A stretch of 64,000 nucleotides of DNA from Burkholderia sp. BCC0322 (GTDB lineage: Bacteria > Pseudomonadota > Gammaproteobacteria > Burkholderiales > Burkholderiaceae). This document shows, piece by piece, positions 33,138 to 42,440 of this stretch (positions are counted from its first letter, which is position 1; each line of letters opens with the position of its first letter). The position numbers were made by a program, and so were the translations under genes. The DNA lies in NCBI RefSeq assembly GCF_902833045.1, contig NZ_CADFDU010000007.1, positions 1-64,000 on the forward strand. Direction: 5' to 3'. The notes under the pieces are model-generated. The model was not told the DNA's origin, made no database searches, and saw nothing but the letters and a program-made list of their open reading frames with translations.

Positions 33138-35288
33138 CTAGGCGGCCTCCGGATCGAACCGCGCGCCGACGCCCATTTCGCGTGCGCTGCCTCGCGCGAG
33201 TTCGACGACGCGATCCGCGCTCCGGATCGTCTCCGGCCGGTGCGCGATGATGATCCGCGTGATGTTCATCGCGCGCACCGCATCGTTGATCAGCCGCTCG
33301 CGTTCAACGTCGAGATGGCTGGTCGCCTCGTCGAGCACGAGAATCGCGGGTTTCCGGTAGAAAGCACGGGCGAGCAGCACGCGCTGGCACTGGCCGCCGG
33401 ACATCGACGAGCCCATGTCGCCGACGAGGCTCTGATAGCCCATCGGCATCGCCGCGATGTCGTCGTGGATCTGCGCGAGCCGCGCGGCTTCCTCGATGCG
33501 CGCCTGGTCGGGCTGCGGATCGAAGAAGCCGATGTTGTCGGCGATCGAGCCGGCGAACAGGATGTCGTCCTGCATCACGCAGCCGATCAGCTCGCGGTGC
33601 TGATGGAGCCCGAGCTTGCGGATGTCGATGCCGTCGACGCTCACGCTGCCGTGCTCGGGCGTCAGCAGGCCGAGCAGCACCTTCGCCATCGTGGTCTTGC
33701 CCTGGCCCGACGGGCCGACGAGCGCGACCGATTCTCCCGGCGCGATCGAGAACGAGCAGCCGTCGAGCACCCACGGTTCGGTCTCCGTGTAGCGAAAGCG
33801 CACGTCGCGCACGTCGATCGCGGGCGCCGCCGCGTGGCCGCCCGCCGCCGGCGCGCGCGCGGCCTTCGCTTCCATGTCGGATTCGGCGTCGGTCAGCACG
33901 ATGTCGGCGAGCCGCTCGCCGTGCAGCCGCAGCATCCGGAAATCGATCACCGTGCCGATCAGGCCCGCGCCGCGCGCCATGAACTGATCGGCAAAGCTGA
34001 CGAACGCGACCAGCATCCCCGCCGAGAACTGCCCGTCGATCACCTGTTTCGCGGCCAGCCACACGAGCGCCACGCGGCCCGCGCCGGAGATCACGCCCTG
34101 CAGCGTCGAGAAGCCGATCGACAGCCGCTGGATCACGACGTTCTTGTTGGTGGTCTCGACCACGGCATTCGCATAGGTCGCCACGCGCGCCTCCTGCTTG
34201 TTCGCGAGCTTGATCGCCTGCACGCCGCGGATCGACTCGAGCAGGTTCGATTCCGCGCGGGCCGCGTACACGATGTGTTCCTCGTTCGCCTGCCGGAACG
34301 GCCGATACGCAAGCCAGCGGATTGCGCCATACGCGGCGAACAGCCCGAGCACGAGCCACGTGAGCGTCGGGCTGTAGACGAACAGCATTGCGAGCGTGAC
34401 GATTGCCATCGCGCCGTCGAGCAGCGCGCCGACGAATTGCGTCGTGAGCGTGCCCTGGATCGTGCCGATCGCGCCGAACCGCGACACGACGTCGCCGATG
34501 TGGCGCTGCTCGAAGTACGTCATCGGGAGCCTGAACAGATGCGAACAGACGTTCGCCGTCCACTGCACCCCGAGCAGGCTCGAGAACCACGTGACGACCC
34601 ACGAGCGCAGCGCCGCGACCGCGTTCTGGAACAGCACGACGAGCAGGAAGCCGATGCCGAGCAGCGTCAGCAGGTCGGCGTCGGCCGACACGAGTACCTG
34701 GTCCATCACCCACTGCATGTAGAACGGCGTGACGATGCCGAACACCTCGAGCGCGACGGACAGCAGCAGCACCTGCGCGAACGCCGCGCGGATGCCGGTG
34801 ACGCCGCCGATGAGCGTCGCCATCGAGATCGATTCGCGCTCGCGCGCCCGCGCGAACGACGGCGACGGCATCAGCTCCAGCGCGACGCCCGTGAAGTGGT
34901 CGGACACTTCGGCAAGCGGCACGTCGCGCACGCCGCGCGCGGGATCGTGGATCGTGATCCCGCTGCGCGACACCGACTTCAGCACGACGAAGTGATTCAT
35001 GTCCCAGTGCAGGATGCACGGGCGCCGCAGCTTGCCGAGCTCGTCGAGTTCGAGCCGCAGCGCGCGCGACGCGAGGCCGAGCCGGTAGGCCATCAGCATC
35101 ACGTCGTTGAGCGTCGCCCCTTTCAGCGACGGGCTGAAGCGTCTGCGCAGGCTGACGAGGTCGAGATCGCGGCCGTGATAGCTCGCGATCATCCCGACGC
35201 ACGCGAGCCCGCACTCGGCCGCCTGCGTCTGCAGCATCACGGGCAGGCGACGGCGCCAGCCGAATTGCAGGGCATCCATCCATTTCAT
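33138..35288 (-). CDS. C39-peptidase ABC exporter of double-glycine peptides
   Basis: The 716-residue transporter is a bacteriocin-type exporter with protease, membrane and ATPase domains. The C39 peptidase (residues 1-130) has catalytic C26 (QTQAAECGLACVGM), H99 (WDMNHFVVL) and D115 (HDPARG), so it should be active and cut at GG leaders. Six membrane helices follow (about 160-440). The ATPase has Walker A GPSGQGKTT, signature MSGGQCQRVLLAR and Walker B ILVLDEATSHLD. It forms a type I system with the adaptor and TolC-like proteins upstream. The two double-glycine peptides just downstream are the likely substrates. Confidence 0.95.
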   Translation of the reverse strand: MKWMDALQFGWRRRLPVMLQTQAAECGLACVGMIASYHGRDLDLVSLRRRFSPSLKGATLNDVMLMAYRLGLASRALRLELDELGKLRRPCILHWDMNHFVVLKSVSRSGITIHDPARGVRDVPLAEVSDHFTGVALELMPSPSFARARERESISMATLIGGVTGIRAAFAQVLLLSVALEVFGIVTPFYMQWVMDQVLVSADADLLTLLGIGFLLVVLFQNAVAALRSWVVTWFSSLLGVQWTANVCSHLFRLPMTYFEQRHIGDVVSRFGAIGTIQGTLTTQFVGALLDGAMAIVTLAMLFVYSPTLTWLVLGLFAAYGAIRWLAYRPFRQANEEHIVYAARAESNLLESIRGVQAIKLANKQEARVATYANAVVETTNKNVVIQRLSIGFSTLQGVISGAGRVALVWLAAKQVIDGQFSAGMLVAFVSFADQFMARGAGLIGTVIDFRMLRLHGERLADIVLTDAESDMEAKAARAPAAGGHAAAPAIDVRDVRFRYTETEPWVLDGCSFSIAPGESVALVGPSGQGKTTMAKVLLGLLTPEHGSVSVDGIDIRKLGLHQHRELIGCVMQDDILFAGSIADNIGFFDPQPDQARIEEAARLAQIHDDIAAMPMGYQSLVGDMGSSMSGGQCQRVLLARAFYRKPAILVLDEATSHLDVERERLINDAVRAMNITRIIIAHRPETIRSADRVVELARGSAREMGVGARFDPEAA

Positions 35289-35329
35289 CGTTCAACGGGC
35301 TCCATAGCGAATCGAATGCGCGGGGGCGT

Positions 35330-36589
35330 TCATGCCGACGCGCGGCGGCCGAGCGCGTACAGCGGCTCGAGCACCCACTCGATCAGCCGGCGCTGGTCGA
35401 TCAGCACGTCGGCCTCGAGCGCCATCCCGGGGCGCAGCGTTTCGCGCCTGCCGTACGCGACGATGTCCTGGCGATCGAGCGCGACGACCACGCGGTACAG
35501 CTGCTCGGGCACGTTGGTGCGCCCGGTGAGGTTCGCGACTTCCTGAGGCGACAACGCGGTGCGCGATACGTCGGTCACGCGGCCGAACTGCTGGCCGAAT
35601 TTCTGGAACGGGTAGGCCTCGTAGCGAAGCACGACGCGCGCGCCGGTACGCACGAAGCCGATCGCGCGACTCGGCACCATCAATTGCGCCTCGAGCAATG
35701 CGCCCTGCGGCAGCAGCGAAACGACCGACTGGCCCGCGTTGACGACCTGCCCGGGTTTCGCGAGCAGCGTCGCGACAACGCTCGCCTGAGGTGCGCGCAG
35801 GATCACCGCGCGGCGTGCCTCGTTTTCCGCGATCGACTGGTCGACGTCGGCGAGCTTGCGCTCGATGTCATTCTGCTGATTGCGGGTATTGAGCGGCAAT
35901 TCGCGCAGCTGCTGGCGGATCTGGTCGAGCTGCTGCTCGACGTCGAGCCGCTGGCGCGCGAGATCCTGCAGCCGCGCCTGCGCATCGAGCAGCGCGGCTT
36001 CCTGCTGCTCGACCTGGCTGTTCGACGCGTAGCCCTGCTCGCGCATCGACTGCAGCTTGCCGAGCTGCCGCAGCGAGAGTTCGGCCTGGCGCGTGCGCTG
36101 CGTCTTCTGCAGCGCGATCTGCGCGAGCTGGTCGTTCAGCGCCGCGGCGCGCGCATGCAGCCCACGTTTCGCCTCGCCGCTCAGTTGCGACTGGCTCGCG
36201 AGATCGGTCTCGAGGCGCGCACGCTGAAGATCCAGCTGCTCGCGGACCCGCTCGCGCGTGCCGCCGAGCTCGGTCGCGACTTCGGCCGACACGGCCATCA
36301 GCTCGGCGCCGGCCGCGACGGTCTGTCCCTCGCGCACGCGCGTGTCGATCACCGTGCCCGTCAGCGGCGGCATGACGGCCAGCAGCCCTTTCGCGGGCAG
36401 CAGCTGGCCGGCGACGCGCTCGCGCTTCGTGTAGGTGCCGAGCACGAAGAACGCGACGACCGCAAGCGCCGCGGCCGTCGCGACACCGATCGTCAGCCAG
36501 CGCCACGGCGGCGAATACAGGCTGACCGTGCCCATCAGCTTGTGCTTGGTCGCGTCGAGCGCTTCCTGACGGAACAGCGAATCAGTCAT
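35330..36589 (-). CDS. HlyD/CvaA-like membrane fusion protein
   Basis: The 419-residue protein has one membrane segment (about residues 31-52). A lipoyl-like half (GLLAVMPPLTGTVIDTRVREGQ) is split by a long coiled coil (about 105-250), and a C-terminal beta-barrel region follows. This is the type I secretion adaptor layout, closest to CvaA of the microcin V system. It bridges the ABC exporter and the TolC-like protein in the periplasm. It lies 48 bases after the TolC-like gene and 41 before the exporter gene. Confidence 0.92.
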   Translation of the reverse strand: MTDSLFRQEALDATKHKLMGTVSLYSPPWRWLTIGVATAAALAVVAFFVLGTYTKRERVAGQLLPAKGLLAVMPPLTGTVIDTRVREGQTVAAGAELMAVSAEVATELGGTRERVREQLDLQRARLETDLASQSQLSGEAKRGLHARAAALNDQLAQIALQKTQRTRQAELSLRQLGKLQSMREQGYASNSQVEQQEAALLDAQARLQDLARQRLDVEQQLDQIRQQLRELPLNTRNQQNDIERKLADVDQSIAENEARRAVILRAPQASVVATLLAKPGQVVNAGQSVVSLLPQGALLEAQLMVPSRAIGFVRTGARVVLRYEAYPFQKFGQQFGRVTDVSRTALSPQEVANLTGRTNVPEQLYRVVVALDRQDIVAYGRRETLRPGMALEADVLIDQRRLIEWVLEPLYALGRRASA

Positions 36590-36637
36590 GTGTCGCTACC
36601 GGTGAGATCGAATGGAGGGAGACGGAATCGCGCATGG

Positions 36638-37969
36638 TCAGCCTGCCGGGCGGCATGCAATCGCGGCGACGTCCGCTTCGCCGAGCGTGCCGAGCGCGGC
36701 CGACAACTGCAGCCGCGCGCGCAGATAGCGATAGCGCGCGTCCGCAAGATCGCGGATCGCCTCGAAATAGCGCTGCTGCGCGTTGAGTTCGTCGATCTGC
36801 GTGCGCAGCCCGACTTCGCGGCCCAGGTGGGTCGACTTCACCTTGCTGTCGGCCGACGCGAGAGCGCGTTCTTGCGCGCGGATCAGCGCGGCGCCGTTGG
36901 TGATGCCGAGATACGCGGCACGGGCGTGCTCGCGAGCCTTGCGGCGCGCATCCTCTAGCGCGTTGCGTGCCTGGTCGCGCCGACGGTAAGCTTCGCGGCT
37001 CGCCGACAGCGTGCCGCCGCCGGCAAACAGCGGGATCGTGACTGTCACGCCGATCATCGACGAGCGGGTTTTCGACGTCGTGCCGAACACGGTGTCGAGC
37101 CCGTTCTCGTTGGCGCCGCGGCTCCAGTTCGTGCCATAGCTCGCCTGCAGGTTCACGACCGGCAGGTGCGCGCCCGTCGCGGCGACGACGTCGGCCTGTG
37201 TCTGCTCAGCCAGCTTCTCGGCGATCCGCACCTCGACGTTCTCGAGCGCGGCCTCATCCATTGCGGTCGCGAGATCGACTGGCGGCGTCTGCGGCGCGCA
37301 CTGCCATGCGACCGGCGCAAGCGTATCCGCCGCGAGGCCCGTGAGCCGCCGCAGCGTGCCGCTCGCGATTTCGAGATCGTTCTGCGCGCTGACCTTGCGC
37401 GCGAGCGCTTCGTCGAGGTTCGCGCGCGCCTCGTCCACGTCGGTGCGCGTGCCATCGCCGATCCCCAGCGCCGCCTGCGCCTGGTCGAGTTGCTTATGGA
37501 ATGCCTGCTGGGCGGTTTCGGCGGCCTGCAACACTTCGCGTCCAAACAGGACGTCGAAATAGGCGCTGGCGACATCGGTGATCAGGGTTTGCGACGCCTT
37601 CTCATACTCGATGTCCGCCTGGTCGGCAAGCGTGCCGCCGCGCTTGAAATCGGCGACGCGGGACACATCGAACAGCGGCTGTGTGACGGTTACGGAAGCG
37701 CTGTGACGGCGGACCGCTGCCGCATACGCCGCGGTGGGCTGGTCCTGCTTCGTGTAGCTGCCGTTGAGTTCTGCGCGCGGCAGCAGCCCCGCAAGACCTT
37801 GCCAGCGCTTCTCGCGGCCGGCGAGCTGTGCGTTGCGCGCCGCGCCGATGCCCGCATCGAAGCGCCGCGCCGCGTTCACGGCGTCGAGCAGGTCGGCCGC
37901 CTGCACCGGCCATGCGGCGCCGAGCCAGCCAAGAACCGCCACCAGCTGGAAGGATCGTGTCGAAATCAT
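36638..37969 (-). CDS. TolC-like outer-membrane channel protein
   Basis: The 443-residue protein has a signal peptide ending VQA-AD (about residue 25) and the TolC/OEP repeat (ADLLDAVNAARRFDAGIGAA, and its echo in the second half). TolC-type tails end near LGTLGEADVAAI. It is not a lipoprotein. It is the first gene in the minus-strand run that continues through adaptor, exporter, peptides and pilus genes. A dedicated TolC in such an operon is consistent with a self-contained secretion system. Confidence 0.92.
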   Translation of the reverse strand: MISTRSFQLVAVLGWLGAAWPVQAADLLDAVNAARRFDAGIGAARNAQLAGREKRWQGLAGLLPRAELNGSYTKQDQPTAAYAAAVRRHSASVTVTQPLFDVSRVADFKRGGTLADQADIEYEKASQTLITDVASAYFDVLFGREVLQAAETAQQAFHKQLDQAQAALGIGDGTRTDVDEARANLDEALARKVSAQNDLEIASGTLRRLTGLAADTLAPVAWQCAPQTPPVDLATAMDEAALENVEVRIAEKLAEQTQADVVAATGAHLPVVNLQASYGTNWSRGANENGLDTVFGTTSKTRSSMIGVTVTIPLFAGGGTLSASREAYRRRDQARNALEDARRKAREHARAAYLGITNGAALIRAQERALASADSKVKSTHLGREVGLRTQIDELNAQQRYFEAIRDLADARYRYLRARLQLSAALGTLGEADVAAIACRPAG

Positions 37970-38464
37970 CTGCCTGTACGCGCCGCCGCATGCCGGTCGC
38001 GAGAACCGCGGCGAGGTTACGCCGCAAAGCAGGGAATTATTCAGTCATGCGTGACGGCACGATATCGTCGTTTGTCCAATTTTCGGCTGGTACTGGCAGG
38101 GGCGCGAAGGGCGGAATGCGACGGGGCACCGAGCGGAGATAGCGGCACGCCGCGCGGAGCACTGGCAAGCGCGCCGCTGCAAAGGACAACTCCGAGGAAG
38201 TCCGGTCGGAGCGAAATGCCGCCGTCAGCTAACAAATCGACCGTTTGATGAGCCTCGCCAGTTGTGATGGCAGCACTGGTGTTCCCATGTTGGTAGCCAT
38301 CAACGCCCATGCTGCCCGCAACACGATGGCAAGTATCCTCATCTGACGCGAACGAATCACTCCCGGGTCAATCGGGAGAATCGTCGCCAATTGGCCGGAT
38401 GAATAGGCCCGGAATCCGGATCGGCCGAGGCAGTGCCCGTACCTCGGAACGAATGATCCGCGCA
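37970..38464. other. Non-coding gap upstream of the type I secretion operon
   Basis: About 495 bases between the TolC-like gene and fliR. No gene is seen. The promoter of the secretion operon should lie in the left part (about 37975-38110), which is locally more A/T-rich (AATAATTC on the minus strand near 38035), but no convincing -35/-10 pair was found. No terminator for fliR was identified. Confidence 0.5.
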
Positions 38465-39247
38465 TCACCGCCACCCGAGCAGCACGCGCCCCATCGCATC
38501 CAGCCCCATGTCGAACAGATGCGACACGAACGGCACGAGGTTGGGCACCATCAGTTGCACGAGCAGCAGCCCGACCAGCATCGTCACCGGAAAACCGACC
38601 TGGAACACGCCGATCTGCGGCGCCGCGCGGTTCAGGATGCCGAGCGCGAGGTTCGCGATCAGCAGCGCCGCGACCACCGGCAGCGCGAGCAGCAGCCCCA
38701 TCTCGAACACGGTCACGCCGAACGCGGCGAGCGTGCGCCAGCCGGGCGCGTGCAGCAGGTCGGCCGACACCGGCAGCGACTGGAACGACGCGGCGAGCGC
38801 GGCGAACACCTGCAGGTGGCCGTCCACCGCGAGGAACGCGAGCATCGCGACGGCATTCAGGAAGCGGCCCATCACGGGCGTCGCGCCGCTCGTGTGCGGA
38901 TCGAAGAAGGTCGCGAAGCCGAGCCCCATCGACAGCCCGATGAAGTCGCCGGCCGCCTCGACGGCCACGAACACGAGCTGCATCGTGAAGCCCATCGCGA
39001 CGCCGATCAGGAACTGCGTGACGAGGATCCAGATCCCTTGTGCGGAGAACACGGTGACGTCCGGCATCGCGCCGAGCGTGGGTGCCACGACCAGCGCCAT
39101 GAACGCGGCGAGGCCGATCTTCGCGCGCACGGGCACCGCCGCGTGGCCGACGACGGGCGCGGTCGCGACGAGCGCGAGCATCCGCACGAACGGCCACAGG
39201 AACGCCGTGAGCCAGCCGTTGAGCTGCGCGTAGGTAACCGAGAACAT
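38465..39247 (-). CDS. fliR: Flagellar export protein FliR
   Basis: The 260-residue integral membrane protein is part of the flagellar type III export gate. It has about six helices, the N-terminal LNGWLTAFLWPFVRMLALV and the conserved GFxxxxxxP-like region in the middle. Start 39247 is chosen from family alignment (MFSVTYAQLNGW); the longer open frame is non-coding. It is the last gene of the fliLMNOPQR run, 23 bases after fliQ. Confidence 0.95.
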   Translation of the reverse strand: MFSVTYAQLNGWLTAFLWPFVRMLALVATAPVVGHAAVPVRAKIGLAAFMALVVAPTLGAMPDVTVFSAQGIWILVTQFLIGVAMGFTMQLVFVAVEAAGDFIGLSMGLGFATFFDPHTSGATPVMGRFLNAVAMLAFLAVDGHLQVFAALAASFQSLPVSADLLHAPGWRTLAAFGVTVFEMGLLLALPVVAALLIANLALGILNRAAPQIGVFQVGFPVTMLVGLLLVQLMVPNLVPFVSHLFDMGLDAMGRVLLGWR

Positions 39248-39270
39248 CGCCGCCGGGGGTGAGGCGCGGC

Positions 39271-39543
39271 TCAGCCGGCGCCGAGCGTCGCGACGTGCAG
39301 CAGCGTCTGCCGCAGGTAGTCGAGCATGGTCGTCAGCATCCACGGGCCCGCGATCACGAGCGTCGCGGCGACCGCGAGCAGCTTCGGGATGAACGACAGG
39401 GTTGCCTCGTTGATCTGCGTCGCGGCCTGGAACAGGCTCACGACGAGGCCGACCGCGAGCGCGACCAGCAGCAGTGGGGCGGCCAGCAGCAGGCCGACCA
39501 TCATCGCGTGGTGCGCGAGGGTCATCACTTGTTCGGGCGTCAT
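39271..39543 (-). CDS. fliQ: Flagellar export protein FliQ
   Basis: The 90-residue protein has two membrane helices and the family's MTPEQVMTLAHHAMMVGLLL start and QAATQINEATLSFIPK loop. It is a core gate component with FliP and FliR. It lies 19 bases after fliP. Confidence 0.96.
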   Translation of the reverse strand: MTPEQVMTLAHHAMMVGLLLAAPLLLVALAVGLVVSLFQAATQINEATLSFIPKLLAVAATLVIAGPWMLTTMLDYLRQTLLHVATLGAG

Positions 39544-39562
39544 CGCGCGTTTCCTCCGCCGC

Positions 39563-40324
39563 TTACGTAAAGCTCTGCGCGAGCGAGCCGATCAGCAACT
39601 GCCAGCCGTCGACCAGCACGAACAGCATCAGCTTGAACGGCAGCGACACGGTGGACGGCGACACCATCATCATCCCCATCGACATCAGCACGCTCGCGAC
39701 GACCATGTCGATGATCAGGAACGGGATGAACACCGTGAAGCCGATCTGGAAGCCGGTCTTCAGCTCGCTCGTGACGTACGCGGGCACCAGCAGCGACAGC
39801 GGCACGTCTTCTGGGCCCTGCATCGGCGCGGCCTTCGAGATCTTCGCGAACAGCGCGAGATCGGTCTCGCGGGTCTGCTTCAGCATGAAGGTCTTGAACG
39901 GCGCGACGCCGCGCTGCACCGCCTGCTCCATCGGCATCGAGCCGTCGGAGAACGGCTTGTAGCCGTCGTTGTACGCGCGGTCGAGCACCGGCGACATCAC
40001 GAAGAAGGTGAGGAACATCGCGAGGCCGACGAGCACCTGGTTCGGCGGCGTCGTCGCGGTGCCGAGCGCCTGGCGCAGCAGCGACAGCACGATGATGATG
40101 CGCGTGAAGCTCGTCATCATCAGCATCATCGCCGGCAGGAACGACAGCATCGTGAGCAGCAGCATCGTCTGCACGCTCAGCGAATACGTGGTGCCGCCGT
40201 GCGGGCCCGGGCTCGCGTTGAACGCGGGCAGGCCGTTCGCCTGCGCATGGGCGAGCGCGGGCGCGAGGCAGAGGATCAGCACGGGCGCGAAGCGCGCCGC
40301 GCGATGCAGGAAGGCGTGTTTCAT
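39563..40324 (-). CDS. fliP: Flagellar export protein FliP
   Basis: The 253-residue gate protein has a cleavable signal sequence (to about residue 27, AHA-QA). The conserved [20 protein letters not shown] helix, a cytoplasmic/periplasmic loop ([15 protein letters not shown]) and two C-terminal helices ([20 protein letters not shown]) follow. FliP forms a pentameric ring in the export gate. It lies 36 bases after fliO. Confidence 0.97.
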   Translation of the reverse strand: MKHAFLHRAARFAPVLILCLAPALAHAQANGLPAFNASPGPHGGTTYSLSVQTMLLLTMLSFLPAMMLMMTSFTRIIIVLSLLRQALGTATTPPNQVLVGLAMFLTFFVMSPVLDRAYNDGYKPFSDGSMPMEQAVQRGVAPFKTFMLKQTRETDLALFAKISKAAPMQGPEDVPLSLLVPAYVTSELKTGFQIGFTVFIPFLIIDMVVASVLMSMGMMMVSPSTVSLPFKLMLFVLVDGWQLLIGSLAQSFT

Positions 40325-40360
40325 CGGTATGCGGGGTCGGAAAGAGGGCGCGGCGCCATG

Positions 40361-40939
40361 TCAGCGGTCCTTGCCGCGACCGAGGCGCTTCGCGGCTTCG
40401 CTCGCGAGCGCGTCGCGAAACCGCGAGCCGAACGTGCCGGGCAGGCCGCCTTCGGACGGGGCGGCGCCGGCGGGTGCGTCGGCCGAAGCCGAAGCCGCCG
40501 TCGCGGTGGCCGCCGCCGAACCGGCCGGCAGCGTATGCAGCAATCGCACGTTGCCCGGCGCGACGCCGAGCACGAGCCAGGTGTCGCCGATCTCGACGAT
40601 CGTCGCGCTTTCCTTCGCGCCGACCGCGACGCTCGACACGACCTTCAGCGGGCCGCCGCGGCGTGCGTGCTGGAAGCCGAAGCGGCGCGCGAGCCACGCA
40701 CACGCGAACACGAGACCGATCACGACCACGAGCCCGACCAGCGTCTGCAGCACCGCGCCGAAGCCGAGCGACGGTGCGGCCGAACCGACCATCACGCTCG
40801 ATGCGATCGAGCCGGCGTGGTTCACCGCGTTCATGTCGGCGGCGCCGGCCGGCGCGCAGGCAAGCGACGCCGCAATGGCCGCGGCGGCGGCCCCCACGCG
40901 CACGACGCGCACGCGGCGGCCGGGCGCTGCGACGTTCAT
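40361..40939 (-). CDS. fliO: Flagellar assembly protein FliO
   Basis: The 192-residue protein has an N-terminal signal-like segment and one membrane helix (about residues 63-85, VLQTLVGLVVVIGLVFACAW). A short cytoplasmic domain (LKVVSSVAVGAKESATIVEI) and an alanine-rich tail follow. FliO helps assemble the FliP ring. Its start overlaps the fliN stop by four bases (ATGA). Confidence 0.9.
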   Translation of the reverse strand: MNVAAPGRRVRVVRVGAAAAAIAASLACAPAGAADMNAVNHAGSIASSVMVGSAAPSLGFGAVLQTLVGLVVVIGLVFACAWLARRFGFQHARRGGPLKVVSSVAVGAKESATIVEIGDTWLVLGVAPGNVRLLHTLPAGSAAATATAASASADAPAGAAPSEGGLPGTFGSRFRDALASEAAKRLGRGKDR

Positions 40940-41433
40940 CGATTCAGCTTCCGGATGCGTTCGGCCGGCGTGATGATGTCGGTCAGGCGGATGCCGAACT
41001 TGTCGTTGACGACCACGACCTCGCCCTGCGCGATCAGGCAGCCGTTCACGAGCACGTCCATCGGCTCGCCGGCCATGCCGTCCAGCTCGACCACCGAGCC
41101 CTGCGCGAGCTGCAGCAGGTTGCGGATCGCGATCTTCGTGCGGCCGAGCTCCACGGTCATCTTGACCGGGATGTCGAGGATCATCTCGATGTCGTTGTGC
41201 GTCGAGCTCGCCGCGGCCTTCGACAGCGGCTGGAACACGCCGGCGCCCGTCGCGCCCGGCTGCACCGGCTGCTGGTTCTGCTCGGCGAGTGCGGCCGCCC
41301 AGTCGTCGATGCCCGGATCTTCTTCCGCAGCGGCCGGCGCCGCCTGCGCGGCGGCGGCCGATGCCGCGAGGGCCGCGTCGGCCATCGCTTGTGCGTCGTC
41401 CTCGGGCGTCTGGTTCAGCTCACTCATATCCAC
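40936..41433 (-). CDS. fliN: Flagellar motor switch protein FliN
   Basis: The 165-residue protein has an alanine- and acid-rich N-terminus and a C-terminal SpoA domain of about 75 residues (IPVKMTVELGRTKIAIRNLL, then GSVVELDGMAGEPMDVLVNG). It forms the lower C-ring and binds CheY-P with FliM. It overlaps fliM by 14 bases and fliO by four. Confidence 0.95.
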   Translation of the reverse strand: MDMSELNQTPEDDAQAMADAALAASAAAAQAAPAAAEEDPGIDDWAAALAEQNQQPVQPGATGAGVFQPLSKAAASSTHNDIEMILDIPVKMTVELGRTKIAIRNLLQLAQGSVVELDGMAGEPMDVLVNGCLIAQGEVVVVNDKFGIRLTDIITPAERIRKLNR

Positions 41434-42418
41434 CTTCCTTCATCGAATCGCCCGCGCTGATCATCTTCTGCACGCGCAACGCATATTGACCATTGAAAAT
41501 TCCGTAGCCGCATTCCATCACCGGCACGCCGTCGACCTTCGCGGTGATCGTGTCCTCGATTTCCAGCGGCAGCACGTCGCCCGCGCGCAGGTTCAGGATC
41601 TTCTCGAAGGTCGACGAGATCTCGGCGAGGTTCGCGGTCAGCTCGACCTCGGCGGCCTGCACCTGCTGCGACAGCACGCGCACCCAGCGGCGGTCGACTT
41701 CGAGCGCCTCGCCCTGGATCGGCGACGCGAGCACGTCGCGGATCGGCTCGACCATCGAGTACGGCATGCAGATGTGCAGTGTGCCGCCCGTCGGCCCGAA
41801 CTCGATCGAGAACTGCGTGACGATGACGATCTCGTTCGGCGTCGCGACGTTCGCGAACTGCGTGTGCATTTCCGAGCGCACGAATTCGAACTGCAGCGGC
41901 CGCACGCTCTTCCATGCGGTCGTGTAGTGCTCGAACACGAGGTTCAGCAGCTTGCCGATGATCCGCTGCTCGGTGGCCGTGAAATCGCGGCCCTCGACGC
42001 GCGTGTGGAAGCGCCCGTCGCCGCCGAACAGGTTGTCGACGACGAAGAACACGAGGTTCGGGTCGAATACGAACAGCGACGTGCCGCGCAGCGGCTTCAC
42101 GTGCACGAGGTTCAGGTTCGTCGGGATCGGCAGGTTGCGGGTGAACTCGCTGTACTTCTGCACCTTCACCTGGCTCACGGAGATTTCCGCCGTGCGCCGC
42201 ATGAAGTTGAAGATGCCGATCCGCAGCAGGCGCGCGAAGCGATCGTTGATGATCTCGAGGCCGGGCATCCGGCCGCGGACGATCCGCTCCTGCGTCGCGA
42301 TGTTGTAGGGGCGGACGCCCGATGTGTCGCGGTGCTCGTCGACTGCATCGGCTTCGCCCGTGACGCCCTTGAGGAGGGCATCGACCTCCTCCTGGGACAT
42401 GAACTCCTGGTGACCCAT
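41420..42418 (-). CDS. fliM: Flagellar motor switch protein FliM
   Basis: The 332-residue protein has the CheY-P binding N-terminal peptide (EFMSQEEVDALLKG), the middle domain (NDRFARLLRIGIFNFMRRTA) and a C-terminal SpoA domain (about 250-325). It links CheY-P binding to change of motor direction. It follows fliL by 22 bases. Confidence 0.97.
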   Translation of the reverse strand: MGHQEFMSQEEVDALLKGVTGEADAVDEHRDTSGVRPYNIATQERIVRGRMPGLEIINDRFARLLRIGIFNFMRRTAEISVSQVKVQKYSEFTRNLPIPTNLNLVHVKPLRGTSLFVFDPNLVFFVVDNLFGGDGRFHTRVEGRDFTATEQRIIGKLLNLVFEHYTTAWKSVRPLQFEFVRSEMHTQFANVATPNEIVIVTQFSIEFGPTGGTLHICMPYSMVEPIRDVLASPIQGEALEVDRRWVRVLSQQVQAAEVELTANLAEISSTFEKILNLRAGDVLPLEIEDTITAKVDGVPVMECGYGIFNGQYALRVQKMISAGDSMKEGGYE

Positions 42419-42440
42419 ACGCGCTCCTTTCGCGGCCGCG

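Noticed and set aside
33033-35546. Long plus-strand open frame opposite the C39 exporter
   Set aside because: Shadow of the exporter gene; the minus strand carries an intact peptidase and ATPase.
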